From positions 796,804 to 860,803 of the forward strand of contig JAYKAV010001267.1 in the NCBI GenBank assembly GCA_035582835.1: 64,000 nucleotides of DNA, in the 5' to 3' direction. The number at the start of each line of letters is the position of its first letter. The first letter of the stretch is position 1. The stretch is from Phoebastria nigripes (Eukaryota > Chordata > Aves > Procellariiformes > Diomedeidae). Position numbers and translations under genes: made by a program. Shown here one piece after another: positions 40,986 through 54,227 of this stretch. The notes beneath the pieces were generated by a model that saw only the letters and a program-made list of their open reading frames with translations, was not told the DNA's origin and ran no database searches.

Positions 40986-43900
40986 TCTCTTTTAGGAAAC
41001 GTTGCTTCTTGAGACACCAAAAATCTCTCTGACGTAACAAAAATCAACATTAGGGTATCACTTGGCCAGCCAAATTCTCTCTCAGGCCAAATGTCTGGTT
41101 CTGCACAGTTTTTAAGGAGATTTGCTATGATGTTGCAGTTGACATTTACCAATTAAACAGTAAATGCTAACTCAGCTTTGACTTCGCCAGCAACCCTCTT
41201 CCACTTATCCTGGGAAAGTGAGAGCTGCTTTAAATCTTGAACATTTTGACTAATGCTTACAGAAATCATTCATTTCTCTACTGATAAACTATGCCTGTGT
41301 TTTCTAAAGGACCCAAGAGGAATTCCTGACAAATAGTCCCATCTCTTTCGTCCCAGATACTACCCTACCAGTATTTGCATGTAGAAAACAGAGCCAGATG
41401 CCACAGCATCAATTCTAAACTAATTATTCCTATTTCTTTTTCTTAAGTTGATTTAAAATACTGCAACTCCACTTGACAGTCAACAAATATGTAGCTTGGC
41501 AAAAATACAGAATGTATATTATATTTCAAACACATGCAAGATAAGAGGAAATGGAGTTTAAAAAGCATCTCAAGTAGTTACCCTGTTGTTTTTCAAATCA
41601 AAATGCACCAGCAGAAAAATGAGAGGAAGAAGGTGTCTGCTAGTGGAGAATAAATGGTGGGATTAGAGCCCTCAGCATGAACACATTATTATTATTTATT
41701 ATTCGCCAGCCCCCATACTGCGAAATGAACCTCGGATGACAGATGCTTTTTCCCCATTGATTAGTAAGGTGTAAACCATACACTCTGCATTCAGATTTAC
41801 TCTAAGCAATCACCATATTCTGTCAAAGGAAGAGGGATTTTCTTTGCTAGCATAGGAAATCTGGGCCAAGTGCAGTAATCCTCATTCAGGCACGGCTCTC
41901 CACATTTCAGGGGGAGTTCTGCCAGAGCACTGCTTAATGAGAGCGGGATTCAGCTGTTTTAATTTAAGAGCATGCTGAGACCAATGACAGCTAAACACTG
42001 GCAGGGGGTATTCTGAATTACAGGAGGGAAACTGCACTAGAGAGATGGTATGGGACTTTCCTTAAAGACAGACAGGTCTGAGGGTATCTGAGCAAGTGGG
42101 GAGCACCACCCTTACCATCCTGCTGGTGAGGCTCTAGGGGCACAGGTGGTACAGGTCAGTCATGCTGGAAGAAACGGGAGGTCAAGAACCATCTTTTGTA
42201 TCTACAGAGCTTGTCTAAACGAGATGCTACTTTCACAAAGTCACAGCAAAAAAAAAGACATGAACTTGGACAGAGACTTGGAAAAACTCACCTGGAGAAA
42301 ACCTCATTGCCAGCAAACCCTCTCAGAGGGAGAGCTTTTGGGAGTCATTATTGCTCCTTCTCTTGAGTGTGAACCCCACAGCACACTAAAGGGAAGGGTC
42401 CAACGACACGCCTGACAGGAGCCTGGTGGCACTTCCTGCTCCCCCTTAAGAGGCTTTAGAAAGCAGATGACAATGGGCAATCTCCAATTTTACCAGGCAC
42501 CTTCACCAGGAGCTACACCAAGCCCAGAGACCAGGGTCGTCAACGCTGCCTACAAGATTCCACTGAGATGGTTTTATGTTCACACATGGGCTTGACAACT
42601 GTATAAAACTCTTCCACTAAAGTCTCATGACAATGCCATCCAACAGGAACTTCATCTTTCTTTTTTTAAGTTTTCATAAAGCTTCCCAGAAGTTATACTG
42701 GTAGGAAAGAACCACATGATCTTTGACAGTACAGGTAGTAGATAGATTTCTTTCATGCTTCTGACAGCTCTGCGTGATTCAGGAACACAAAAACAAAGCC
42801 AGAGCAAGAAAAACAGCCATGAAGGTCTTACATACTTTAAGGGCATACCCTTCCAGATGGACAGGGGCTACTCTCCAAGGCAGTCACTCTGAGCCAGTTT
42901 CTTTACAGGGAGGAGGCGTTTAAGAGATTAATCCTGGCTGGCACTCCTGCATGGCACTGACATGGCACTGGCTGAGNCCCCCACTTTAGGGGCTGGATCC
43001 GCCAGAACCTTGTGCTGTATGGGAGCACCCCAGCTATGCATCCTGCCTGAAGGTCTTGTGCTGTGCTAATGCTTTTGGAGAGAGGCTGGCTCACCAACAG
43101 AGGCTAAGGAAACACACAGAGTGAGCTTCTGCCTTTCGATACAGGGCTCTGCAGACTTACCTCAGCCATCTTTTTCCTCCCACCATAGACCACTAATAGT
43201 AGCCCTGAAACTCCCCATGAGATTCTTCTCCTTTCCATATGATTAGAAACAAAGCTATTTAGGCATTGTTTCCTCTCCAAAAATTTGGAAACAGTTGTTG
43301 TCAAAAATAAAGTGACTCTCAAACCAGTACTGCATCTGTACAATTGGCGCTAGGAAATTTAATCCTATTTTCCTTCCTTGTTGGGACTAAGGCAATTGAT
43401 TTGCTTAAGCCTTTGTCAGCTCTAACTAAACAAACCATTTTCCTGCTTTATACGCAAGTGTCAGATTCTGAGTTGAAGTCACACAAGTAATTTTTGGAAG
43501 AAGTGGCCTTCACAGGCTGGGAACTTGGAGCCTGGTAGAAACATATGAACAGTTCAAGACTTCAAACAGTGTGTGATTTAAGATACTGGCCCAGCATGTC
43601 AAGGCTACTGCCCTATTCATCAACTCTTTGCTTTGAAGATTTCTAGCATTTAGTAAACAGTTGTACAATTTAGGGTTGTGAAAACAGCACATATGTTCCC
43701 TGGATTTCACAGGGCCTTGTACATATAGCAGCTATGCAACATTGGAAAATAGCATTTGACAAGAGATGACAGAAGTTGAGTCATGGATACACCATAAAAA
43801 GCGTTTTTCAATCCTAACAGCTTCACAATCAAAATTTACGTTCATGTGAAAAACAGACAGTTGATTGTAACCTGTCCTGACTGGCCTGACTCATTTAGCA

Positions 43901-45474
43901 CTTAATCATTTGCATTTATAGGAAAGCTGGTTATCCAAATTAGCATTTATTTTGATATCTCATTTTTCTTTCGCAATAGCTATTCACCTACTAACAACCT
44001 GATGATGTGTTCTACCAGACTAAAAGCATATATCAAGTCTGACTAGTCACCACTGGTGTATCTCCCTTCTGCACTGTGGTAAGTCTCTATAGCAGACTAC
44101 TTTGACAGCAATTTATTTATGCATTTTATGGACTTCTTCTGCCAATCATCGCCTTTGGAATCTCCGTAAAGAGCATGTTGGCATGCCCAAAGCCGTGCTG
44201 CCGTCAGCATCCCTGGCTCCTTGACATAAAGGATTAAATCCTGGCAGGAGCATGTGGTCCACAGGGCTGCTCTGTGCATCGGCCTCTTTTCCCAGGAGCA
44301 ATGGGATTGATTGCTGAAGATCCTGCATCCCTTGACAGTGATGGCCTTGCAACGGCTCTATGAAGGACAAAGACTAGCAGATCCATCACTGTTCCACCTC
44401 TTCTAGTGAAATTCCCCATGGAAAATAGGAATACCTCAGTCATTTGGGTTCTCAAATCCCAGCCCTGCCTCCATGGCCTGAACCACAACAATTCTGCTAC
44501 AGAAGACAACACAGCCAGCAGTGAGATTTGACTTCCCTGGGATTCTTAAACAGTCAGGAGTGTCACTTCTCACTGCAACAGCAATACAAAACCCAAATCC
44601 TGAGTGCCTGCTCCTTGCCCTGTCCGCAGCAGCACTGCATGCTGGGGGGCTATTTTCTTTAGTAAGATGAGCATATTTTGACCACCAGTTTAATCACGAG
44701 AGCGACTGCATTTTACCACTAGAAGGGGTTGTCTGGACTCCCTTGGTCCCTCNAGACAGCATGGTCCTTCAGTGTATCTGGCCTACAGAGCTGTTAGAAA
44801 GGCTTTCACAGCATTAAAAATAATCTAACACTGACAAAAAAAGTCAGGTCCAGCAGATCAAGGCCCATCACACGTTCCTCTAGGAACGTGAATAAATGGA
44901 TGACCTCTACACCAACAAGAAATGCAATTTATTCCAAATAGCAGCAGTAGCAAGATGTGACGTTGCATCTCTTCTCTCAGCACAGGACAAAGAGGGAAAG
45001 GAGAGAGGCAGCTCTGCACGCCATGGCTTTCCTCATCAGAAACACACAGAACCCCTAAGTGGCATCACTGAAACACTGCTGTATTCTCAGCTAACCACAG
45101 CTAATACAACTCTTCATAAAGAAACCATTTCTATTTAAGCTAGGCTCTATCACAACATTTATTTTATCCTGCAGTTTTTGATTTTACAGTATTCTTGAGA
45201 CTATCAGGATTTCACATTTAGAGAACCTGCACATTGGGATTTTGTCATTTGGGCCTGTTGATTGGATCCTAGGGAATTATCCACATTTGAGCTCTACTTG
45301 CCTAGGGCCAAATACACTAATTCCACTTCCAAATGTATGTGTCTTGCTTGGCAGCTCAGCCTCTGTGCTAGATTATCTCTATCTACAATTTAATTAAAAA
45401 ATAATCACCCTTCGCTTCACTCATCTGGGACTGACTGCTGTGAAACACACATGCATACATGATCCGCTACTTAC

Positions 45475-45566
45475 GTGATACACTTTGCTGGACAGAATGA
45501 GCACGGAAAAGGCTCGGAGGAGTTTTCCTGCCGAGCCTTTTTAACAAATGATCACGTTCGTTCATG
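45475..45566 (-). CDS. ATP8A2: ATP8A2 penultimate coding exon
   Basis: A 92-bp minus-strand exon between the acceptor ttttctctccctcag (plus strand, ending at 45567) and the donor GTAAGTAG. It encodes [20 protein letters not shown] followed by [10 protein letters not shown] and one base of the next His codon. The RLGRKTPP and LFR...QQ elements are characteristic of the cytoplasmic tail of ATP8A2, as recalled from the mammalian proteins. The segment lies between the last membrane helix and the GYAFS autoinhibitory motif. Its first base completes an AGC codon with the previous exon, giving Ser where mammals, as I recall, have Arg (GKR-LNERD). Both splice sites are canonical and the phase matches both neighbours, so the exon appears functional. 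Confidence 0.94.
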
Positions 45567-48500
45567 CTGAGGGAGAGAAAAAAAATATACCAGTAAGTAA
45601 CCAGATAATTTCAACGTAAAAGTCAACTGTGTTTAAAGTACTTGGCAGCTTTGACTTAAGTCAGTATTTAAGATGGTTGTAGCATGAAAAAGGATTTTCT
45701 CTTTCTTTAAACTGCACAGTATCAAAAGAACTCTCTAATAATGGAAACTCCTCCTTTCTAAGGCCACTTTGTATAAGTTTACATTTAGTTAATCCATCCC
45801 TAATATTACCATCATTGTGATTTCCGAATGCCCGATGCCTATAAATTATTACAAACCATATCAGAAGTCTGACATCAAGTGATATGGAATATTAAAAAGG
45901 AGATTTCTCTTTAGTATTATGCACATGAATCATGGCACCCACAAACTGCCTTAGAGAGGAGCAGCAAAGCATTGTGGCTTAGCACATGGTAAAAGGCTTC
46001 TATCACACCTGCAAAATGGCCTGAAGCAACCAAAGGTGGGACCCAAAGTTAATTCTGTCTTCTAAAAAGCACTCTCATTTTCATCTCCCATGCTGGAAAG
46101 AAAACTTTCTATCCAGTTTTTGATTAAAAACCCCTTTGGTTTACACAGTGCCTGTCAAAGGCCTGAAAAATTATTACTGAATTTACAGAAAGTGAAAATA
46201 CAAACTTAAGGTGAAAAATACAGTATGCTTACAATAGATTTAACATATGTACACAAATCATTAGAGACACTCTCCACTCTAATTTTTATTAAAAACACAA
46301 CTCGTTTCATCAAGAACTTTATGCCCAGAATTAACAAATGATGGCTAAGATCCTGACCTTTCAAAGCACTTAATTACGTATACAAGTCCCACTGAGTTCA
46401 ATGGGGTTTTAAAATAATGTAGGTGTCCAAATCCCATTGCACTGGAGCCTCAAATAACTGTTATATATCAGATTATTTTGAAAAAGTTATTACAGTCTAT
46501 TTTAGTTCAAAGTTCCTCTGTGATTGGGTTGTTTTTTTCCATCTCACCCTTGTTCCTAACACTGAGATGGAGCCAGTGCATAGAAGGGATCTGTTTGCTA
46601 GTGCAGCTCCTTGCAGTGTCTTTATCCCATTTGCACCACATTTACACTGTGTTTCCATTTGCACAGTCTGCTTGTTCTTTCACGTCTTTATTCACAAGCA
46701 GTAATTCCACTGGTTATGCTGCAAACGTGGATACACATCTGAATGCCAACGTTGCTATCTTTCTTGGATTAGATTACAATTTCACATACATTTGGTATAC
46801 GGAATGGAAATCCCAGCAAGCACAGCTGCTGCCATCAACAAGCTTACAACAGCTTTAAACAAACAACTCCCTTTCATTGAAGCAGTTTGCTAACTTCAAA
46901 CAAGAAAGTAACCAAAGAATCTGAGATGCCTATAATATGTAATCCAGCCTTGCAGGCTTATATTCCACTTAATAGTCCATTAAGGTAATATCCAGGCTCA
47001 CAGTCCTCTGTTCAGTGCATAATGAGATGTCCACGAAAGAAAGGGAGAAATCCTTCTCTTTTTCCTGTGGTCTCTAAGCTCAGACACCTGAACTAGAAAT
47101 TTGTACTGCCTATGGACCCCTCCCTAAAATCTTTACAAACTGTCAGCATTTTCAAGACACTTGGTCTCTTCCCCTCCTTCCCTTGGCACCATAGAATCAC
47201 ACCTGCAACAGATACACCAGGTTGCTTTCCCTGCCTGCAGTCAGTAGTATTCCCTCAATATAAAATAGAAGTTGATAACAGATTTGGAAGCAAAACTATA
47301 GATACCAACTGAGAGTGTCAAACAATCTTTAAGAGCTCTTGGATCATGAGATCTGCATTAGTACAAAGAAGAAAGGATCACAGGTTTCCACTAAAACCAG
47401 GGTTACAGCATGGAAGCTTCTAAAAATCTTGGAAGATCCAACTGATTAAAAAACCAAAGACCACCTGGCTGTAAGAAAATCAAGTACATACACAAAGAAA
47501 TCTCCAACTGCTCAAAGCAGGCAGCATAATAGAAAGCATGTACTACAAAGAATCACCAGGTAAGGGGATGGCAAGCATGAAGGAGGACATGAGATTTCTC
47601 TAACTTTTAACAGGCTTACGAAGTTGACAGCCTGCAGAATCAATCATTACCAGTGCATGTGCAAACTAGCGATGCTGTATTGTGCAACCTCCCACTGATT
47701 GCNGAGGACTGCTGGGTAACTTGTAAGTCCACTGGCTGATAAGTGTAGTGAAACACTGTCTGAATCTACTGCTGTCCTGTGAATGACAGAAGTGGAATAC
47801 TTGTTCATATTCTGCAGGTAAAGAAGAACATACAGGTAGGGTCTTTCCCATCTCAGTAGGAGAACCAGAAGGTGGTTTTGGATAGATGGCTTAAAAAAGG
47901 AATCTTAAACCTATCAAAAATATTTGTTCTAAGGGACAAATAAGCAACATGTGCCACAAAATTCTTACATGGAGAATGGAATTAACCACAGCAGCAAAAG
48001 GACAAATTCTTCACCTGCCTGTCTACCACACAGCAACAGATGAAGTGCAGGATGGTATCTGCTGCAGGCCAATAATGGTTAGCTCCTCAGGCTTCTATGT
48101 GCAATGTGTAGAGGAAAGTGTGCTGTCAAGGGACTTCTGAACATGAGTGACACATTGCAGCTCTAAGGAAGCCAAAGCTAGACTATCTTTGATATTGCTA
48201 ATTATAATCAACAGTTTCAAAACTGAATTCACATCTGATTTTCCCATTTGGGAAATTATATTGGCTCATATCTATGCAGAGAAAGGAAAACTCACGGAAG
48301 AATTAAAGCATTTGTGGTTTAAGTAGAAGGGATGATGAAACAGACTGCAAGTCAAGACCAGTCAAGTACTATAAAATGAGCTCTTAATACATAGAGATAA
48401 ATGCAACACAGCTCTGCTGAAATGGATGAGTATTTGATTGATTAACAGATATTAGATCTCCCAATACAAGCCCTGAAAGGAAAGAAAAGTGAAGTTAAGT

Positions 48501-49798
48501 GGGTTTCTTAACTAAAGTGTTTGCACTGATACCAACCGAGTCCCTGCTTTCAGAAAAGGTTTTTGTCTGCTACAAACAGATAAGAAAGTGAAGACTTCTC
48601 AGACTCCCTCACACTTTGATGCAAAACTAATGATGACGTCAGACTCGCAGGTACCAGGTTAGGCCTTGCTCACAGACATATTGCTTGTAAATCAATCCCG
48701 ACTATTACCCATGATTTTAAGTGTTAATTCTGCTTTCCAGTGACTCCAAGCCAGTGCCTAAGCCCTCCCACGGGGTCTAAGGATGGCATCTTAAGACACA
48801 TCAAGGCAAAAGGATAAGAGATCATCAGATCATACGCTGAATATTGGATATAGTTGTGTTCATACTCAGGTCCTCAAAAATGGTGTCAGAATGGAAGAAA
48901 TACCAAACCCAGACATCCTTATGGGAGTCAGTGACCTGGAAAGTGACAGTGCAATATGCTTAAGTTGGTTAGTGACCTCAGAAGGGGTAAGGGGGAGACA
49001 CCATCTATCCGCAATTATATGAAGGACGAAGGACACAGACTTTGAACTAAACAAAACAAATAGTAGCTTAGAACAAAAACTATAAAAAATGTCCCAATTT
49101 GGAGGATTACTATGAAAAAAATGGATTAAAAAAAGTCATTACTCAAGTCATGTGAAACCAGAGTCAGTTGCTATCAATAATAAAAAATACCTTGTGCCAG
49201 GAATACATTTGCAATAGCTTCCTAAGAGGGTCAAGATGATTTCTGTCTGCCTGGAAGTCTGCGCTAACAACATTACATGAATTCATCAAGTGAATGACAA
49301 ATCAAAAAGGTAAACTAAAAGCAACATGTTATTTCCATAACAATATTTTCCATTCCATGAATAAAATGACTCTTCCATTTTCGTATCTGAATTGCCCTAA
49401 GGTGTCGGAGACCTTCATTTTATTTTTCTGTGTTCCCTTCTTCTCATCCCTCACAAAAGCAAACAGCCCTTAAATCTGTGCAACAAACATCTGGCTTTAC
49501 ACATTCAAATGAGGTGCATCAAAACAAACAGAATAATTCAAAGCTGACCACAAGGTCCCACTGGCTCATTTGCTCAAGTAATTAAAAAAAGATGAGCTTC
49601 ACCACCAATTAACCTACTGAGCACTAATTAGCATTAATGAGGATTTGCGGTACTTGGTATAGCTTGACCCAGAATGTCCTCCTGAGTCCACTAATTGGCT
49701 GGTGGCAAAAGCAGGGCTCACAAAGAAGGGAAGGTTAAAGTGGATGCAGGTGTCTCTTAAAACTGGATCTTCCCTGAGAAAACACACATGGCCCAGTT

Positions 49799-49818
49799 TA
49801 AAAAAAAAAAAAAAAAAA
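49799..49818. repeat. Poly-A tract (about 20)
   Basis: A homopolymer following cacacatggcccagttt, with no recognised retroposon body upstream. Confidence 0.8.
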
Positions 49819-50188
49819 GAATTGAAGGCCCCCCTTCTCTTACAAGAACTGAACTCTTAAGAAATGAGTTTGTGTTTTGTTATGGTTTACTAGAGGGGAT
49901 AGAGAGCACAGGTACACCAAATGGACAAAGACACTTAGTTGCCATTGGTTTTAACTCACTGCCCTTCTGGATTATTCAGAGTTCAGTCAGATACACACAT
50001 ATGAAATGATTTGGTTTTGTTTCCACTTTTCCATTTTCTAGAAGGAAGAACTGAGCTACTAGTGAAGCCTTACTTCTGCTGCTGCTAAAGATGACACAAA
50101 TAAGACACAGAAGCACGTATCCCAGCTGCTGTCCCTGTGCCTTTAAAAACACGCAAAGAACGCGTGGCAGAGGCATGGCTCTTCAGTG

Positions 50189-50268
50189 CAAGATACCCAG
50201 CATCCATAGGTAAGCCCAGAGAGCAAGCAAGATATACGTACATCCGTGGGTAAGCCCAGAGGACAAGA
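50189..50268. repeat. Tandem duplication, two copies of about 40 bp
   Basis: Two adjacent diverged copies share caagata, catcc, gggtaagcccagag-type and acaag/gcaag blocks with a period of 40 bases. Copy 1 is about 50189-50228 and copy 2 about 50229-50268. The shared core is gtaagcccagag. Confidence 0.75.
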
Positions 50269-53200
50269 AAGCATGCAGCTGTTTTTCCTGTCATCTGAAT
50301 AGCTATGAACCGCCTTGTCCTACTGCCTGCAGGTGCAGCGTCACTGTTTCTTCTATCCTACGGTGCTGCCGCAGCATTTAGCAACAGATAAATCATTGTA
50401 CAGCTTGGTTTAAAACAGGAAACCCTCCAAAGCTTAGGCTGAAATTCTGCCCTTAATTCCACAACCTCCCTCCTACCCATATGCATTTTCAAATGGAGCA
50501 GCAGACAAACCCTCGTTCAGTCTCTTTCCTTCCACTGTCACATACTCTATTAAACACGTTGTTGTCTGAGAAGCCCTGGCTGGCCTGCATTCCTCTCCTG
50601 TTAGAAGAAACATCTTGCAATGCGTTGTCCTCGCACTGCGACAGCAGCAAGGGAGGGAGGGGAGAAGTAGTTTTTGCAAAATATCCAATGTGGCTAAACA
50701 CAAGGTAAAAGATCAGGAAGCTTCTGTTGCTATCACCTTTAGCTGTAGATTAGACTTTGAGGGGAGAAGAGGATACTCTTCTCTCCCTTTTTAAAATTTA
50801 GAATTAAAACATAATAATTGATTTCTTCCATACATTCAAACAGTAACTTACACGGAAGTTGGCTGTTCCTTTGTTGACATGTTTCTGTCACCGAAAGTTA
50901 CATCAACATAAAATATGAAGAGCAAGAAAAAAAGTCTGAAACAGACAGACTTCTCCAGCTTTGATCAATCCTAATCACCAAACCATTTACAAGCAGATTG
51001 TTGATTTTCATTTCATTCTCTTGGTTCTCAAACTCCATTAAGTTTCTTCTGAAGAAGAATCAGAGGTTCGAGCACTATGACTTCTCCCCAAGTATGACCC
51101 AGCAGAGGGGACTCACGGATCCCTCTCCAGCTGCTAGGACACACCAAGTATTCCTGCGGATTTATTCACAAGTTCCATCTCTCACCTTTCAAGCAGCGTA
51201 ATGCTGCTTAAAGGCTTACAGCATCAGTCATGGTCCTGGGGGACAGAGCGACTACCATAATCCAGGCAGAGTCTGTGGCCACACCTTTGTAACTGGCCAG
51301 AGGAGACCTATTTTTCTTCCTCAGATACTCCCTGCTGGCTGAGTGCACTCCCCCCAGCACAGTCACAGGCCTCGGTTTAACTTGTTTTCTTTTAGTTTAG
51401 ACTCAAGTGCATTACTTGAATTCACATAAGGGAGTTGTTAGAGTTATGCAGTGGGCAGAGAGATGACAACTAACACAGACTTGGCGTAAGGAGAATGTAA
51501 AAACAACATTCTTACAGATCAGGAATTCAAAATTGAAGCATGCAAATAATCTCAAATGCAAGTCACACTAACACTGAGGGTTCAGCAAAACTCTGTATGC
51601 TCAAATATCCAGAACAACCCAGGGCTGTGGAAGAAAGGCCTGACTGGCTGAGTGAGCAAATATACCTCCACCCTCTGGGCTTCGGAGACATCGCAGAGAG
51701 GAATCACCCTCCTACAGAATAGCAAAAATAGCAACTGTAGGCTTCTGCTGGTTGCTCTCTTTTGGTCCACAAAGGGGAGATGTTATTTTTGGTTATCTAG
51801 CATTGGATTGCAGGAATGTTTTACTATGAGATCTATCAGGGTAGGAGATCTTTTTAATTTAAAAGGCAAACAGGCATTACTGATAATGAAGCTACAGTGT
51901 AATCAAAGGAAATCGCCAGAGCATTTCACAAGGAAGCATCTGAGGCATATACACAGTAAAATAAAAATCAGTGTTTTCTTTGCAGAGTCAGCGTCTACAC
52001 ACACTGCGCCTTAATCACTCAGGATCCAGCTGAAATAAAGAGACATCCAAATTCATGCTCCTTTTGCATTTTTCTGTAAATACTCAGCAAACCATAAACA
52101 AAAACCCAGACCATGGCTAGAAGACCAAAGGATCACCAGGCACAAACCACAGGGAAATGAAGACAGAAGCGTGGCCTGTGCCACTTGCAGGCTGAGAGGT
52201 GCAAGAAGTTACGTATCAGAGGTGACTCCTGCACCTAGACAACCACGCTTTAGGGAGTACCAAGTCCTTGCTGAGAGTTCAGCAACAGCCAACGCTCCAG
52301 GGAAGCTGAAGGCCTTATGCCCTGCCATGGTATAACATCTCCAGGCCTTGTTAATGCAGCAGCTCCCCTCCAGCTGCTTCCCAAGTGCATGTCACAGCCA
52401 CAGAGGAGAAACTCCCTTTCCCTAGATAGAAGGCAACTATTTAAGGAACTTCCCCTCTTTAAGAGTTATATTTGACATTATCCAGCTAAATGTTTGTCTG
52501 TTAAGCATCAAATGTATCTGGATGAGTGGCCCTGCAAGACTGACTTGGATATAGTTATAGCAGCCACGTAGTGGTGAGCTCTCCAGGCCTGCAACATGCA
52601 GTACCGAGCTCAGCTCACAGACAGCTGCAAGTCATTTATCCCACCTGGATGTGAAAAGGTTGAGTGTCACACAACTTCAGCAGCAGCTCCGTGGACATCC
52701 TTTGTGGTGACTGATTGCTAAAGCAGTTCCTGCCCTTACCAGTCAGTTGGAGAACCTGACAGTGCTCCCCACACCATCCCACTTCCTTCAGCTCATTTAT
52801 CACATGGACCCACAAAGAGTTGAGCTAATCCAACTGAGGAGATAGGGCAAAGATGGGCCAATATGACCATGGCTGATAAGGAATGGTCTGGCAAACTCTT
52901 AAGCCAGCCCTGCAGCCACATCAACAAAAACTCATGGATCCATGACCCTCACCAATGCCCTGGAGAAACACTGTTGTTACAGCTTGTGATTTGGCCTGGT
53001 AGCTTGCTACTTCACCAGAACAGCAGCTTTCCTATTACATCTCAGAGGTTTGAATGCAGGACCCCAGTGTGAAGGAGAGCCTGCAACCAGCGTGCAGCAG
53101 CACGCCCCATGTCAGGTGCATGAAAGTCTACCCATGTTGCCACATCACCTTGTGCCAGTGACAGAACCACCCTGCGACAGCAGACAGAGGCCAAGGCACG

Positions 53201-54061
53201 TTGCAAGCTTCAGCCAGCCCTGTGTGCAGCACCCAGACTGTATGTAGAGTTCTAGGACCAAATTCTCCACTCTAAGCCTACAAAATCCTCTTCAAGTTGG
53301 TCCTTAAAGTTGTATGGCTAAAAGCAGGACAAAGCTTTTCCTTCTGGTGACAAGCAAGGATGATCTACGTTTTCTTTTGTCATTAACAACATCCTAAGGC
53401 AGAAAAGCCAAACGGATCCCTCCTCTGACTCCTAAAATCACTTGGACAATCCATTCTAGCCTTCATTTTTGAGGCTGTTATTCCAAAACTTCTTTCCAAG
53501 ACTGCTTCTTTGAACAGAAGACAGTATTACCAAGCACCTTTTAAAAATACCATCTAAAAAATGCAGACGCTAAACATCACATGCCTCTCTGAAAAGCAAC
53601 AACCCTAAGAAAACAATAAATGAGATCTCTCTCTGCTTAGAGTGCCTTCCATTTCTAAGCACTGCAAACATTAAGCATGTGTTTATGCATTTCATTACGG
53701 GTGGGAGGCAGGCAGGCATATCATCAGCTGTCCCAAAGCCAACTAACTTAACACAAAGTTGAAGCTGCCCAGTTTTGCCTTCAGCCTTTCCAAAATGTGG
53801 GAATTGACTCAAATGAAATGTCTGAGAAGCAGAAAAGGCTAAGTGTGGCTTTTCAGCTATCCTCCTTTCAGTATCAGTTCTGTTTACTTCTTGTCCATAA
53901 GTGCCTCACTTTGCACTTACTCTAGTGGGTGCTTGGTCATATCCTCTACAGATAAGGTGGCAATACAGTTGCAATTATAACATTCTTTTCCTACTCACTC
54001 ATTTTTTCAGAAGTAGTCATCTTGGAGGTTGAAGTTTTCCGTGCTTGGTCTCTATGTAAAG

Positions 54062-54173
54062 GTGGGTTTTTTTGGTTTGGTGTTTTGTTTGGTTTTGTGG
54101 GTTTTTTGGTTGTTGGTTTTTTTTGTTTGTTTGTTTTTGTTTTGTTTGGTTTTTGGTTTTGTTTGTTTGTTTN

Positions 54174-54224
<51 letters not shown>
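54062..54224. repeat. T-rich low-complexity tract ending in about 51 T
   Basis: About 110 bases made of ggttt/gtttt/gtttg units grade into an uninterrupted T run (54174-54224) with one N at 54173. One strand is almost pure G+T, so it is strongly strand-asymmetric. The length is unreliable in draft assembly. Confidence 0.9.

Positions 54225-54227
<3 letters not shown>

Larger units (their letters stand above)
37056..45474 (-). other. ATP8A2: ATP8A2 final intron
   Basis: An 8.4-kb intron bounded by GTAAGT (minus strand, plus-strand acttac ending at 45474) and the acceptor at 37056-37057. It contains a 28-base T tract (37532-37559), a T17A11 palindromic homopolymer junction (40958-40985), Ns at 42977 and 44753, and AT-rich stretches with homeodomain/octamer-like words near 43,880-43,960. 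No coding exon was recognised inside, and the flanking exons join in phase without one. Confidence 0.9.
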
